Part shown: piece after piece, positions 18,121 to 27,051 of the stretch
Position numbering within the stretch: position 1 is the stretch's first letter
How the letters are laid out: the number at the start of each line of letters is the position of its first letter
Assembly: GCF_017798205.1 (NCBI RefSeq)
Contig: NZ_CP060010.1
Location: forward strand, 372,001 to 436,000
Direction of reading: 5' to 3'
Length of the DNA: 64,000 bases
Origin: Cognatishimia activa
GTDB lineage: Bacteria > Pseudomonadota > Alphaproteobacteria > Rhodobacterales > Rhodobacteraceae
Translations under genes and position numbers: made by a program
The notes under the pieces: generated by a model
Database searches by the model: none
The model's input: the letters and a program-made list of their open reading frames with translations, nothing else
Told to the model about the DNA's origin: nothing

Positions 18121-18143
18121 TCAGAACGTGGTTCATGTTCTGA
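18121..18143. promoter_or_regulatory. Inverted repeat TCAGAAC-N9-GTTCTGA, candidate operator
   Basis: A perfect 7-bp dyad with a 9-nt spacer lies in the 455-nt region between the LuxR-type regulator (start 17901) and galE (start 18357). The rest of this region is AT-rich and has no ORF I would support. The dyad could be the binding site of the adjacent regulator or an unrelated one; this is inference from form and position. Confidence 0.4.
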
Positions 18144-18356
18144 TAGTCATGTAGGCATCTGGTCCGAAACCGCACATTCGTGAAAAGCGCCTGCTGCCTG
18201 CATAGATGCAGAGCTCACAGATCAATGCCATGTTCTGTATTATCGGCAACAATTCCTAGCTGTCTTATGCGCAAATCTAAGCTAGAGATTGATCAGAACA
18301 AAAGACCTAAACCTTTCAGCCCACCTTTTGGCAATACTATTTGAGGGACGCGCGGC

Positions 18357-19346
18357 ATGCAGGACAATAGAAACATTCTGGTCGTCGGGGGCGCTGGTTT
18401 CATCGGATCGCACACGACGCTGGCGCTGCGGGACGCAGGATACAACGTCACCATCTACGACAATTTTTCCACCGGGCATGAGGACGCCTGTTTTGGCGCA
18501 TCCACAATTCGTGGAGAGCTCTCTGATCAAGCACAGCTCACGCAAGTTTTGCGTGACCAAGACATCAATTGTGTCGTGCATTTTGCAGCCCTTATCGAAG
18601 CAGGGCAGTCAGTCATTGATCCCTACGCATTCTTCCAAAACAACGTCGCCGCAACCCTGAGTCTGTTAAAAGCGATGCGCGCCGCAGACGTCTCTAAACT
18701 CGTGTTTTCCTCAACTGCGGCTGTCTATGGCAATCAGGACCGTGATCTCTTGTCCGAAGACCTGCCAAAGCTGCCTGTGAACCCATATGGCGACAGCAAG
18801 TTGATGGTAGAGACCATGCTTAAGACCGCCGCCAACGCTTATGGTCTGACATCGATTGCCCTTCGATACTTCAACGCGGCCGGGGCCGACCCAGAAGGGC
18901 GCACTGGCGAGAGGCATGATCCGGAAACGCACCTCATTCCGCTGTTGATCCAGGCGGCCTTGGGACAACGCGACAAGTTCATGATCTTTGGCACGGATTA
19001 TGACACGCCCGATGGTACCTGTATTCGAGACTATATCCACGTCAGTGACCTTGCGAGCGGCCATGTAGCGGCCGTTGAACATGTTCTTGGTCAAACGGAT
19101 GGGTCATTTGACGGGATCAATCTGGGAACCGGCAAAGGCCACAGCGTTCGCGACGTGGTCGACACCGTGAAACGCGTCTCGGGTCGTGACTTTCTGGTCG
19201 AAGAATGCCCACGCCGTGCAGGCGATCCGGCAAAACTGGTCGCAGATGCGCGTCGTGCCCAGGATGTGTTGAACTGGCAGGCCGAGCGCAGTGATCTTGA
19301 AACGATCGTCGAAGATGCGTGGCGGTTCTTTAGCGCTCGCGCATAG
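18357..19346 (+). CDS. galE: UDP-glucose 4-epimerase
   Basis: A 329-residue extended short-chain dehydrogenase that interconverts UDP-glucose and UDP-galactose using bound NAD. The Rossmann motif GGAGFIGSH is at residues 11-19, the catalytic Ser/Thr at 119-120 (SSTAAVYG), and the YxxxK pair at Tyr144/Lys148 (NPYGDSK). The downstream sugar-nucleotide region (ALRYFNAAGADPEGRTGERHDPETHLIPL) is characteristic of GalE. The start has GAGGGA 9 nt upstream. It stands alone, convergent with hemN, and most likely serves surface polysaccharide synthesis. Confidence 0.93.
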   Translation: MQDNRNILVVGGAGFIGSHTTLALRDAGYNVTIYDNFSTGHEDACFGASTIRGELSDQAQLTQVLRDQDINCVVHFAALIEAGQSVIDPYAFFQNNVAATLSLLKAMRAADVSKLVFSSTAAVYGNQDRDLLSEDLPKLPVNPYGDSKLMVETMLKTAANAYGLTSIALRYFNAAGADPEGRTGERHDPETHLIPLLIQAALGQRDKFMIFGTDYDTPDGTCIRDYIHVSDLASGHVAAVEHVLGQTDGSFDGINLGTGKGHSVRDVVDTVKRVSGRDFLVEECPRRAGDPAKLVADARRAQDVLNWQAERSDLETIVEDAWRFFSARA

Positions 19347-19374
19347 TTGGGTCACTACAGATGCCGGCCCGAAA

Positions 19375-20730
19375 CTAAATCGCGAGGCTATGCGTGTGCT
19401 GTACCGACAGTGCCGCATCCAGATGTGCGCAGATCAAACGGGCCGCGGCTTCGTAGCCCGGGCGAATGGACAGGCCCAGAGGTTGCGGATCCACGATGTC
19501 AGCAAATTGCTGGCAAAGCGCATCAATCAAGGACGCAAAATAGATCTCTGACTGTTCAGTGCTTTCGACCAGTCGACTGACGTCAATCCCGTGCGTGCAC
19601 ATAATCTGCTCGACGAGCCCGGCCAGAAGCCGGTCCTCTTCGCGCATGTAATACCCCTTGTGCCCTGCCAGCCCGTAGGTTTGCACCCTTTGTCTGTAGG
19701 CAGAGGTCGACACGGCATTCTGGCAATACCCCCGACGGAATCGCGAAATGGCGGACGCTCCAAATCCGATCAGGGTTTCGCAAGGATCGTCGGTATAGCC
19801 CTGAAAATTGCGCCGCATCCGCCCCTGCCGAGCCGCGCATGCAAGACTGTCATCAGGGAGCGCAAAGTGATCGATTCCCAAAGGCTCAAACCCAATCGCA
19901 CAGAGGCGCTCTCGAGCCAGTTCCGACATGTCGAAACGGGTTTCAGGGCCCGGCAGGTGCTCCGAGGGGATCATGGATTGGCGCTTTGAAACATGCGGTA
20001 CATGCGCGTAGCCATAAAGGGCCAATCGGTTGGGTTTCAGCAGAACGACCTGATCCAATGTCTCGCTCAGACTCTGCACGGTTTGGTGAGGCAACCCATA
20101 GAGGAAGTCCACATTCAAGCTGTGGACACCATGCCCTCTCAGGATGTCGCAGACCACTTGCGTTTGCTCAAAGCTTTGAAGGCGGCCAATGGCCTTTTGC
20201 ACCTTGAGGTTAAAGTCCTGAACCCCGATGCTGGCGCGTCGCATGCCCCGCTTTGCCAAAAGCGCTAACAAATCAGGCGCTGCTTCGGTCGGATCGATTT
20301 CCACCGAGAACTCGAAGCCTTCGGCAAGGTCAAATGCAGCGAAAACCGCATCAAGCAGACGATCCATAAGTGCAGGGCTTAAGAGCGTAGGTGTACCACC
20401 TCCCAAGTGAAGCCGCGCCATTTTCAACTTTTCGCGTGGGAGGTCTGACGCGACTTCAATCTCGGTTATGAGATCTTCGATATACCCTTCAACCGGCGAC
20501 AGCGTCTTGGTGCCTTGTGTACGACAGGCACAGAACCAACAGAGGCGACGACAAAATGGAATATGAATATATACCGAAACGGGATCATGCGCTGGCAGCT
20601 GTTCAAGCCAGTTGCGCTGATGGCGAGCACCCACGTCCTGCTCAAAGCGATTTGCAGGCGGATAGCTGGTATAGCGCGGCACTTTGGCGTCAAAGAGGCC
20701 ATAGCGTCGAAGGGTACTTATCTTGTCCAT
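19375..20730 (-). CDS. hemN: Oxygen-independent coproporphyrinogen III oxidase
   Basis: A 451-residue radical SAM enzyme converting coproporphyrinogen III to protoporphyrinogen IX without oxygen, in haem synthesis. The cluster motif is CRRLCWFC (Cys60, Cys64, Cys67) in YIHIPFC, followed by the glycine-rich LHLGGGTPTLLS and the HemN-specific N-terminus VPRYTSYPPANRF. The start chosen is the ATG at 20730. A perfect FNR box (20765-20778) is centred 41.5 nt upstream of that ATG, with a TATCAG -10 element at the expected distance, so FnrL activation is likely and the transcript may begin at or next to the start codon. It diverges from fnrL. Confidence 0.95.
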   Translation of the reverse strand: MDKISTLRRYGLFDAKVPRYTSYPPANRFEQDVGARHQRNWLEQLPAHDPVSVYIHIPFCRRLCWFCACRTQGTKTLSPVEGYIEDLITEIEVASDLPREKLKMARLHLGGGTPTLLSPALMDRLLDAVFAAFDLAEGFEFSVEIDPTEAAPDLLALLAKRGMRRASIGVQDFNLKVQKAIGRLQSFEQTQVVCDILRGHGVHSLNVDFLYGLPHQTVQSLSETLDQVVLLKPNRLALYGYAHVPHVSKRQSMIPSEHLPGPETRFDMSELARERLCAIGFEPLGIDHFALPDDSLACAARQGRMRRNFQGYTDDPCETLIGFGASAISRFRRGYCQNAVSTSAYRQRVQTYGLAGHKGYYMREEDRLLAGLVEQIMCTHGIDVSRLVESTEQSEIYFASLIDALCQQFADIVDPQPLGLSIRPGYEAAARLICAHLDAALSVQHTHSLAI

Positions 20731-20764
20731 GGGTTGCTGATAAGGTGGACGTCCGACAGCTACT

Positions 20765-20778
20765 TTGATCCAGATCAA
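20765..20778. promoter_or_regulatory. FNR box between hemN and fnrL
   Basis: TTGATCCAGATCAA is a perfect match to TTGAT-N4-ATCAA. Its centre is 41.5 nt from the hemN ATG, and it ends 5 nt before the fnrL ATG. The position fits class II activation of hemN and repression of fnrL. Confidence 0.93.
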
Positions 20779-20783
20779 TCAAC

Positions 20784-21512
20784 ATGACTTTTGTTTTCAA
20801 CGAACGCGAAAAATGCGGCAGCTGCCCAATCCGTCACCGTGCCATCTGTGCGCGCTGTGACGAAGACGAGCTGACCTTGCTAGAGGATATGAAATCCTAT
20901 CAGACCTTTGAGGCTGGTCAGCCGATCATTTGGCGCGGGGATGACTTGACGCATTTTGCCTCGGTGGTTTCTGGGATCGCGTCCCTGTCCAGAACGCTGG
21001 AAGACGGGCGCACGCAAATGGTTGGCCTGCTTTTGCCGTCAGACTTTATCGGTCGCCCTGGCCGCGAGACGGTGGATTTCGACGTCACGGCCGTCACAGA
21101 AGTCACACTGTGCCGCTTTCAACGCCGCCCGTTTGAAGACCTCGTAGACCGAGTCCCGCATATCGCGCAGCGCATGATGGAAATGGCGCTGGACGAACTG
21201 ACGGCAGCGCGAGAGTGGATGGTTCTTCTGGGGCGCAAAACCGCTCGGGAAAAGATCGCGACGTTTCTTGAGATGATCGTGCGGCGCGAAACAGTTCCGA
21301 CCCAGTCCATTCAGGAATACCAACTGCCCCTGACACGCGAAGAAATCGCGAACTTTCTTGGCCTCACGCTGGAAACGATCAGCCGCCAGCTGACGTCGCT
21401 TAAGAAAGACGGAGTTGTTGAGTTCATCGATCGCCGCCATTTTCGGATCAAAGATCTGAATGCGCTGCATTTAGCCAGCGGAGACGACGCGGACGGCGGC
21501 GTCATCGTTTAA
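20784..21512 (+). CDS. fnrL: Anaerobic regulator FnrL (Crp/Fnr family)
   Basis: A 242-residue Fnr-type regulator. The N-terminal cysteines (Cys11, Cys14, Cys22, Cys25) and Cys110 can supply the four ligands of the oxygen-labile [4Fe-4S] cluster. A cyclic-nucleotide-like domain, dimer helix (about 120-150) and C-terminal HTH follow; the recognition helix LTLETISRQLTSLKK contains the E-SR pattern that reads TTGAT. It should activate hemN, ccoNOQP and ccoGHIS under low oxygen. No ribosome binding site precedes the ATG; an FNR box sits 5 nt upstream, so autorepression or a leaderless transcript is possible. Confidence 0.95.
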   Translation: MTFVFNEREKCGSCPIRHRAICARCDEDELTLLEDMKSYQTFEAGQPIIWRGDDLTHFASVVSGIASLSRTLEDGRTQMVGLLLPSDFIGRPGRETVDFDVTAVTEVTLCRFQRRPFEDLVDRVPHIAQRMMEMALDELTAAREWMVLLGRKTAREKIATFLEMIVRRETVPTQSIQEYQLPLTREEIANFLGLTLETISRQLTSLKKDGVVEFIDRRHFRIKDLNALHLASGDDADGGVIV

Positions 21513-21522
21513 TCACTCCGAC

Positions 21523-21536
21523 TTGATCCAGATCAA
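21523..21536. promoter_or_regulatory. FNR box upstream of ccoNOQP
   Basis: TTGATCCAGATCAA, identical to the box between hemN and fnrL, is centred about 98 nt upstream of the ccoN start. A class II start site would fall near 21571, leaving a leader of about 57 nt. Confidence 0.93.
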
Positions 21537-21627
21537 AGTTCCCTCCCCTCAGCCCAGAGTAGGACCCCAATAAAGGGACCGGTTTGACCGGTTCTCTTCG
21601 TGCACATTTGCAAGAAGGGGTCTTTGC

Positions 21628-23265
21628 ATGATGGTTTTTAGGCTTGTCGCACTCGCACTCGTGGTGCTTGTTGCGGCTTATGCGGCGGATCAGGGACGCG
21701 ACCTGGCGTTTCGAATCCATGGTTTGATAATTCTGCTGGTGGCGGGGATGTTGTTCCTTTGGGAATTGCGTCGCTCGGATGCGCCTGCACCTGTTCACGC
21801 ACAGGGCGACTATAAAGACGATGTCGTCCGCGCCGGCGTGATCGCGACGGCCTTTTGGGGCATGGCGGGTCTTGCGGTTGGGGTCTTGATCGCTTTTCAA
21901 CTCGCGTTTCCTGCGCTGAATTTCGACTGGGGCGCGCCGTTCACAAACTTTGGTCGCCTGCGTCCACTGCACACCAGTGCGGTGATTTTTGCCTTTGGTG
22001 GCAACGCCTTGCTGGCCGCGAGCTTCTACATCGTGCAACGGACCTCTCGGGTGCGCCTCTTTGGCGGCAATCTGGTGTGGTTTGTATTCTGGGGATACCA
22101 GCTGTTCATTGTGCTGGCCGCCACCGGATACCTTCTGGGCGCAACTCAGTCCAAAGAATATGCCGAGCCGGAATGGTATGTTGATATCTGGCTGACCATC
22201 GTTTGGGTTTGCTACCTGATCGTGTTCCTTGGCACGATCCTGCGCCGCAAAGAGCGTCATATCTACGTCGCCAACTGGTTCTTCCTGGCCTTCATCATCA
22301 CCATTGCCATGCTGCATGTGGTCAACAATCTGGCCGTGCCTGTCAGCATCTGGGGCAGCAAATCTGTGCAGCTTTTCTCGGGTGTGCAGGATGCGATGAC
22401 CCAATGGTGGTATGGCCACAACGCGGTGGGCTTCTTCCTGACTGCGGGTTTCCTGGGCATGATGTACTATTTCGTGCCGAAACAGGCGAACCGTCCGGTT
22501 TATTCCTATAAACTGTCCATCGTGCACTTCTGGGCGCTGATCTTCCTCTATATCTGGGCGGGTCCGCACCACTTGCACTACACGGCTCTGCCTGATTGGG
22601 CTTCAACACTGGGTATGGTGTTCTCGGTCGTACTTTGGATGCCGTCCTGGGCCGGTATGATGAACGGTCTGATGACGCTGAATGGCGCATGGGACAAGAT
22701 CCGCACCGATCCGATCATTCGCTTCCTCGTGGCCAGCCTCGCCTTTTACGGCATGGCAACCTTCGAAGGCCCAATGATGTCGATCCGCGCGGTCAACAGC
22801 CTTAGCCACTACACCGACTGGACAGTTGGACACGTGCATTCCGGTGCGCTGGGTTGGAACGGTATGATCATCTTTGCGATGGTTTACTTCCTGACACCTC
22901 GCCTCTGGAACCGTGGATCCATGTATTCCAACGCGGCGATGAACTGGCACTTCTGGCTCGCGATGATCGGAATCGTGCTCTACGCAGCCTCCATGTGGGT
23001 CTCGGGCATTATGGAAGGCCTGATGTGGCGCGAAGTTGATGACCAAGGCTTCCTTGTGAACAGCTTTGCCGACACCGTCAGCGCCAAGTTCCCAATGTAT
23101 GTGGTGCGCGGATTGGGTGGGGTTCTCTACCTCGGTGGTGCTGCGCTCATGTGCTGGAACATGTGGATGACCATCCGTGGCTATGAGCCGGTCACCCAGA
23201 AAGTCGCAACCATGACACCTCCGGCGGGCGCCACTGCGGCCCCAGCTGCAACCCCCGCTGAATAA
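21628..23265 (+). CDS. ccoN: cbb3-type cytochrome c oxidase subunit I
   Basis: The catalytic subunit of the high-affinity terminal oxidase, 545 residues with about 12-14 membrane helices. It binds haem b and the haem b3-CuB centre and reduces oxygen to water while pumping protons. The histidine-bearing motifs are in place: [13 protein letters not shown], the CuB-side [26 protein letters not shown] and the haem pair [13 protein letters not shown]. Two helices precede the usual core start, as in many Rhodobacterales CcoN. AAGAAGGGG lies upstream of the ATG. First gene of ccoNOQP, under an FNR box. Confidence 0.97.
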   Translation: MMVFRLVALALVVLVAAYAADQGRDLAFRIHGLIILLVAGMLFLWELRRSDAPAPVHAQGDYKDDVVRAGVIATAFWGMAGLAVGVLIAFQLAFPALNFDWGAPFTNFGRLRPLHTSAVIFAFGGNALLAASFYIVQRTSRVRLFGGNLVWFVFWGYQLFIVLAATGYLLGATQSKEYAEPEWYVDIWLTIVWVCYLIVFLGTILRRKERHIYVANWFFLAFIITIAMLHVVNNLAVPVSIWGSKSVQLFSGVQDAMTQWWYGHNAVGFFLTAGFLGMMYYFVPKQANRPVYSYKLSIVHFWALIFLYIWAGPHHLHYTALPDWASTLGMVFSVVLWMPSWAGMMNGLMTLNGAWDKIRTDPIIRFLVASLAFYGMATFEGPMMSIRAVNSLSHYTDWTVGHVHSGALGWNGMIIFAMVYFLTPRLWNRGSMYSNAAMNWHFWLAMIGIVLYAASMWVSGIMEGLMWREVDDQGFLVNSFADTVSAKFPMYVVRGLGGVLYLGGAALMCWNMWMTIRGYEPVTQKVATMTPPAGATAAPAATPAE

Positions 23266-23277
23266 GGAGATCCAACG

Positions 23278-24003
23278 ATGGCTTTGATCGACAAACACGT
23301 CATCCTTGAACGCAGCCCGACACTTCTGCTGGCCTTCTCGCTGTCGGTTGTGACGATCGGCGGGATCGTGGAAATCGCGCCGCTCTTTTGGCTGGAAAAC
23401 ACCATCGAAGAGGTAGAGGGCGTCCGCCCCTACTCTCCTCTCGAGCTGGCCGGGCGGGATATCTATATCCGCGAAGGCTGTTACACCTGCCACAGCCAGA
23501 TGATCCGCCCGATGCGGGATGAGGTCGAGCGCTATGGTCACTATTCGCTGGCGGCCGAGAGCATGTATGACCACCCGCATCAATGGGGGTCTAAACGCAC
23601 GGGGCCTGATCTGGCGCGGGTCGGTGGACGCTATTCTGATGAATGGCATCTGGACCACCTGATCGACCCACAATCGGTTGTGCCCGAAAGCGTCATGCCC
23701 AGCTATGGCTTCCTGATGGAGGCCCGTCTGGACGGCGATCACATCGGCGAATTGATGGAGACCCACCGTTTCGTCGGCGTGCCTTACACGGACGAGCAGA
23801 TTGCCAATGCCTATGCTGATTTCCGCGTGCAGGCCGATCCTAACAGCGATTGGGACGATATGGCAGAGCGCTATCCCGGTGCCGCCATCGGCAACTTTGA
23901 CGGGCAACCAGAGCTGACCGAAATGGATGCTTTGATCGCCTACATGCAGATGCTTGGCACTCTGGTCGACTTCTCGACCTTTGTTCCAGACGCAAGCCGG
24001 TAG
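23278..24003 (+). CDS. ccoO: cbb3-type cytochrome c oxidase subunit II
   Basis: A 241-residue membrane-anchored mono-haem cytochrome c. One N-terminal helix (about residues 14-38) is followed by the haem motif CYTCH (68-72) in the family context [23 protein letters not shown]. It passes electrons from CcoP to CcoN in the periplasm. The Met ligand region is near [11 protein letters not shown]. It starts 12 nt after ccoN with AAGGAG upstream. Confidence 0.97.
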   Translation: MALIDKHVILERSPTLLLAFSLSVVTIGGIVEIAPLFWLENTIEEVEGVRPYSPLELAGRDIYIREGCYTCHSQMIRPMRDEVERYGHYSLAAESMYDHPHQWGSKRTGPDLARVGGRYSDEWHLDHLIDPQSVVPESVMPSYGFLMEARLDGDHIGELMETHRFVGVPYTDEQIANAYADFRVQADPNSDWDDMAERYPGAAIGNFDGQPELTEMDALIAYMQMLGTLVDFSTFVPDASR

Positions 24004-24013
24004 GAGGGAAACG

Positions 24014-24238
24014 ATGGAAACCTACAGCTTCCTCAGAGCCTTCGCAGACAGTTGGTTCCTGATCGCAATGTTCACGTTCTTTCTGGGGGCCTGCGCTTTC
24101 GCCTTTTGGCCGACGCTGCGCGGGGCACGCGAAGACGCCGCCGGAATTCCGCTGCGCGATGACGCCCCGGGTTGCGCCAAAAACTGCGCTGCCTGTGCCT
24201 GTAAAACAGATTTCATTGAGGGTCCGCACAATGGCTGA
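24014..24238 (+). CDS. ccoQ: cbb3-type oxidase accessory subunit CcoQ with a C-terminal cysteine cluster
   Basis: A 74-residue protein with one membrane helix (about residues 13-34), needed to stabilise the CcoNOP complex. It starts at the ATG after GGAGGGAAACG. The first half is ordinary CcoQ. The C-terminal tail is odd: GCAKNCAACACK places cysteines at 54, 58, 61 and 63, a C-x3-C-x2-C-x-C pattern that looks like a metal site. Many CcoQ proteins end in an acidic or alanine-rich tail without cysteines. The stop overlaps the ccoP start. Confidence 0.92.
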   Translation: METYSFLRAFADSWFLIAMFTFFLGACAFAFWPTLRGAREDAAGIPLRDDAPGCAKNCAACACKTDFIEGPHNG

Positions 24239-25082
24239 ACCACGTATTGACGAACTGACCGGTCGCGAGACCATGGGCCATGACTTTGACGGCATCGAAG
24301 AGCTGAACAACCCGATGCCACGCTGGTGGCTGATCAGCTTCTACCTGCTGATCATCTGGGGCATTGGCTATACAATCGCCTATCCTGCCTGGCCGATGAT
24401 TTCCGGCGCGAGCAAAGGCTTGCTCGGATATTCCACACGCGGAGAAGTCGCCGCCGATATCACAGCGCACGAAGCCGCCAACGCAGAACTGGTCACGGCA
24501 CTGCTTGCCCAGGACATGGGTGAATTCGATCCACAGTCGGATCTGCACCGCTATGCTGCTGCGCGGGGTGGCGCGGTCTTTCGGGCGCAATGCAGCCAGT
24601 GCCACGGGGCCGGTGCTGCGGGGGGCGAGGGCTATCCGAACCTTTTGGACAATGACTGGCTTTGGGGCGGTTCGCTTAAGGACGTTGCCTACTCGATCCG
24701 CCACGGTATTCGGAACCAGACCGACGACGACGCGCGCTATTCGGAAATGCCTGCCTTTAAAGACATTCTTGAAGCAGAGCAGATCGCGGCGATTGCGGCC
24801 TTTATTCCCACCCTGCCCCAAGCGGATTGGGAAAGTGAGGCAGGTGTCCTGTTTACAGACAACTGCGCCTCATGCCACGGCGATCAGGGCACAGGTGACC
24901 GCGAGTTGGGGGCGCCCAACCTCGCAGATGCTCTCTGGCTCTATGGGGGCGACCAAGAGACCTTGGTTGAGACAATCACCTATTCCCGCTTTGGTGTCAT
25001 GCCCGCTTGGGGCCAGCGCCTCAGCGAGGAAGACGTCCGCGCCGTGGCAACCTATGTGCATGCCCTGGGTGGCGGCGAATAA
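24231..25082 (+). CDS. ccoP: cbb3-type cytochrome c oxidase subunit III, di-haem
   Basis: A 283-residue di-haem cytochrome c, the electron entry subunit. The N-terminus carries the conserved DGIEELNNPMPRWW followed by a single membrane helix (about 33-51). Haem motifs are CSQCH (121-125) and CASCH (212-216), each with a downstream methionine (SEMPAF and GVMPAWG). The ATG chosen overlaps the end of ccoQ by 8 nt; a longer in-frame start would overlap most of ccoQ and is rejected. Confidence 0.97.
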   Translation: MAEPRIDELTGRETMGHDFDGIEELNNPMPRWWLISFYLLIIWGIGYTIAYPAWPMISGASKGLLGYSTRGEVAADITAHEAANAELVTALLAQDMGEFDPQSDLHRYAAARGGAVFRAQCSQCHGAGAAGGEGYPNLLDNDWLWGGSLKDVAYSIRHGIRNQTDDDARYSEMPAFKDILEAEQIAAIAAFIPTLPQADWESEAGVLFTDNCASCHGDQGTGDRELGAPNLADALWLYGGDQETLVETITYSRFGVMPAWGQRLSEEDVRAVATYVHALGGGE

Positions 25083-25101
25083 ACGCTATAAAAACCATCG
25101 C

Positions 25102-25140
25102 CTCAGCGCTTCTTGATCTGGATCAAGGTTGCGCTGAGGC
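25102..25140. promoter_or_regulatory. FNR box centred in a 9-bp inverted repeat, between ccoP and ccoG
   Basis: A perfect FNR box, TTGATCTGGATCAA (25114-25127), is flanked almost symmetrically by CCTCAGCGC (25102-25110) and GCGCTGAGG (25132-25140). The whole 39-nt element is one large palindrome. As DNA it is the likely FnrL site for ccoGHIS (centre about 63 nt before the ccoG ATG); as RNA it could fold at the end of the ccoNOQP message and act as a 3' stabiliser or weak terminator. No U-tract follows. Confidence 0.85.
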
Positions 25141-25183
25141 ACATGCATCATGAAGGCCATAGTTGTCACAACTGGTCAAAAAA

Positions 25184-26593
25184 ATGCCTGAGTCGAGTAC
25201 CTCTCTTTATGCCGCACGCGAGCCGATTTTCCCCAGACGGGTGTCGGGTCGGTTCCGGAACCTCAAATGGGTGATCATGGTGGTCACTCTTGGCATTTAT
25301 TACCTGACGCCCTGGATCCGTTGGGACCGCGGTCCAAACCTGCCAGATCAGGCAGTTCTCGTGGACCTCGCAGGGCGCCGATTTTATTTCTTCTGGATCG
25401 AGATCTGGCCGCATGAATTTTACTTTGTCGCGGGTCTTTTGATCATGGCAGGCCTTGGCCTGTTTCTATTCACATCGGCATTGGGGCGGGTTTGGTGCGG
25501 CTATACCTGCCCTCAGACCGTCTGGACCGATCTGTTCATACTTGTGGAGCGCTGGATCGAGGGTGACCGCAATGCGCGCGTCAAACTGCACCACGCGGGC
25601 TGGTCTGTCCGCAAAGCGCGTTTGCGCCTGACGAAATGGATCGTCTGGGCCCTGATCGGCTTGGGCACCGGTGGTGCTTGGGTGTTTTACTTTGCCGATG
25701 CACCGACGCTCTTCAGAGATTTGATTAATCTAGAGGCCGCGCCTGTTGCCTATGCCACCATCGCAATTCTCACCGCGACGACGTTCGTATTCGGTGGCTT
25801 CATGCGCGAGCAAGTCTGCATCTACATGTGCCCCTGGCCACGCATTCAGGGTGCGATGATGGACAACGACACGCTGACAGTTGGCTATCGCGACTGGCGC
25901 GGAGAACCACGCGGCAAAGCGCGCGATGCGAACGCAGGCGACTGTGTGGATTGCATGGCCTGTGTGAACGTGTGCCCTATGGGCATCGACATCCGCGACG
26001 GGCAGCAAATGGAGTGCATCACCTGCGCGCTTTGCATCGATGCCTGCGACGACGTGATGGACAAACTCGGGCGCGATCGTGGCTTGATCGACTATCTTGC
26101 GCTGTCTGACGCACCACGCGAAGAGGCGGGCGAGAAGCCAAAACCCATTTGGCACCATGTTTTGCGCCGCCGTACGGTTCTTTACACAGCGATTTGGTCG
26201 CTTGTCGGCTTTGCCATGGTCTATGCTCTCTTTATGCGGCCCGAGATCGAGATGACGGTTGCCCCCGTGCGCAACCCGACATTTGTGACCCTGTCTGATG
26301 GGTCTATCCGAAACGCATACGAATTGCGCTTGCGCAATAAACATGGGGCCGAACGCATGTTTGGTATTCATGTGAATGGCGACGCTATGTGGGTCTTGGG
26401 GCTTGAAGGGAGCCCATATAGCGCCGTCCCCGTGGCAGCGAACGAAACGCTTAAACTCCGCGTCTATGTCACCGCGCCAGTGGGCAGCGAGTCCGCGCAG
26501 GCGGCAGAAACGCCGCTGCGGTTCTGGGTCGATGATCTGGCCAATGGCGAGCGCGCATATAAGAACACGATTTTCAATGGGAGCGGATCATGA
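25184..26593 (+). CDS. ccoG: cbb3 oxidase assembly protein, cupric reductase with 4Fe-4S clusters
   Basis: A 469-residue inner-membrane protein that reduces Cu(II) to Cu(I) for delivery to the cbb3 oxidase. Several membrane helices precede two ferredoxin-type motifs, Cys254/257/260/264 and Cys278/281/284/288. Two further membrane-proximal cysteine pairs (WCGYTCPQTVW and EQVCIYMCPWPRIQG) match the CcoG/RdxA family. The C-terminus is an immunoglobulin-like periplasmic domain. The ATG at 25184 gives the normal family N-terminus (YAAREPIFPRRVSGRFR); a TTG seven codons upstream is possible. An FNR box lies upstream. It overlaps ccoH by 4 nt. Confidence 0.96.
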   Translation: MPESSTSLYAAREPIFPRRVSGRFRNLKWVIMVVTLGIYYLTPWIRWDRGPNLPDQAVLVDLAGRRFYFFWIEIWPHEFYFVAGLLIMAGLGLFLFTSALGRVWCGYTCPQTVWTDLFILVERWIEGDRNARVKLHHAGWSVRKARLRLTKWIVWALIGLGTGGAWVFYFADAPTLFRDLINLEAAPVAYATIAILTATTFVFGGFMREQVCIYMCPWPRIQGAMMDNDTLTVGYRDWRGEPRGKARDANAGDCVDCMACVNVCPMGIDIRDGQQMECITCALCIDACDDVMDKLGRDRGLIDYLALSDAPREEAGEKPKPIWHHVLRRRTVLYTAIWSLVGFAMVYALFMRPEIEMTVAPVRNPTFVTLSDGSIRNAYELRLRNKHGAERMFGIHVNGDAMWVLGLEGSPYSAVPVAANETLKLRVYVTAPVGSESAQAAETPLRFWVDDLANGERAYKNTIFNGSGS

Positions 26594-27051
26594 AGGAACT
26601 AAAAGGCTGGCACGTCGCGACATTTTTCGGGTTGGGCTTTGGCACAATCATAGCCGTAAACGCAGCATTGGCCGTCAGCGCCGTGCGCACTTTCCCTGGG
26701 CTCGAGGTGAAAAATTCCTACGTCGCAAGCCAAAGCTTTGACGCGAACCGAAGTGCACAAGAGGCGCTGGGCTGGGATGTTTCGGCATGGATCGCCGAGG
26801 GGCAACTGAAGCTGTCCTTTAAAGACAACGGCGTGGCTGTCGCGCCGATCATTGAAACGGCAACCTTTGGGCGGGCGACATCGGTTGCAATGGACCAAAC
26901 GCCCATTTTCAACTTTGACGGCGAGGTCTTTATCGCACCAATCGAAGCGGGCTCTGGCAATTGGAACCTGCGGATTACGGCTCGGTCCATGGATGGGACC
27001 AAGTTCCAACAACGGATTATCGTCGATGCTCCAGACGAGGCGAAGTCATGA
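26590..27051 (+). CDS. ccoH: cbb3 oxidase assembly protein, FixH family
   Basis: A 153-residue single-span membrane protein (helix about 9-30) with a periplasmic beta-rich domain, needed for stable assembly of the cbb3 oxidase. The family pattern is visible in GLEVKNSYVASQSFD and EALGWDVSAWIAEGQL. It is translationally coupled to ccoG (ATGA) and to ccoI. Confidence 0.93.
   Translation: MKELKGWHVATFFGLGFGTIIAVNAALAVSAVRTFPGLEVKNSYVASQSFDANRSAQEALGWDVSAWIAEGQLKLSFKDNGVAVAPIIETATFGRATSVAMDQTPIFNFDGEVFIAPIEAGSGNWNLRITARSMDGTKFQQRIIVDAPDEAKS

Noticed and set aside
18287-18300. FNR-like TTGATCAGAACAAA upstream of galE
   Set aside because: Only the left half matches; the right half keeps 3 of 5 positions and galE has no low-oxygen link.
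21502-23907. Two long frames antisense to fnrL's end, ccoN and ccoO
   Set aside because: They are the complement of strongly conserved cbb3 genes, with His/Arg-rich translations typical of shadow frames.
24159-24230. Longer upstream start for ccoP
   Set aside because: It would overlap nearly a third of ccoQ; the ATG at 24231 gives the normal CcoP N-terminus.
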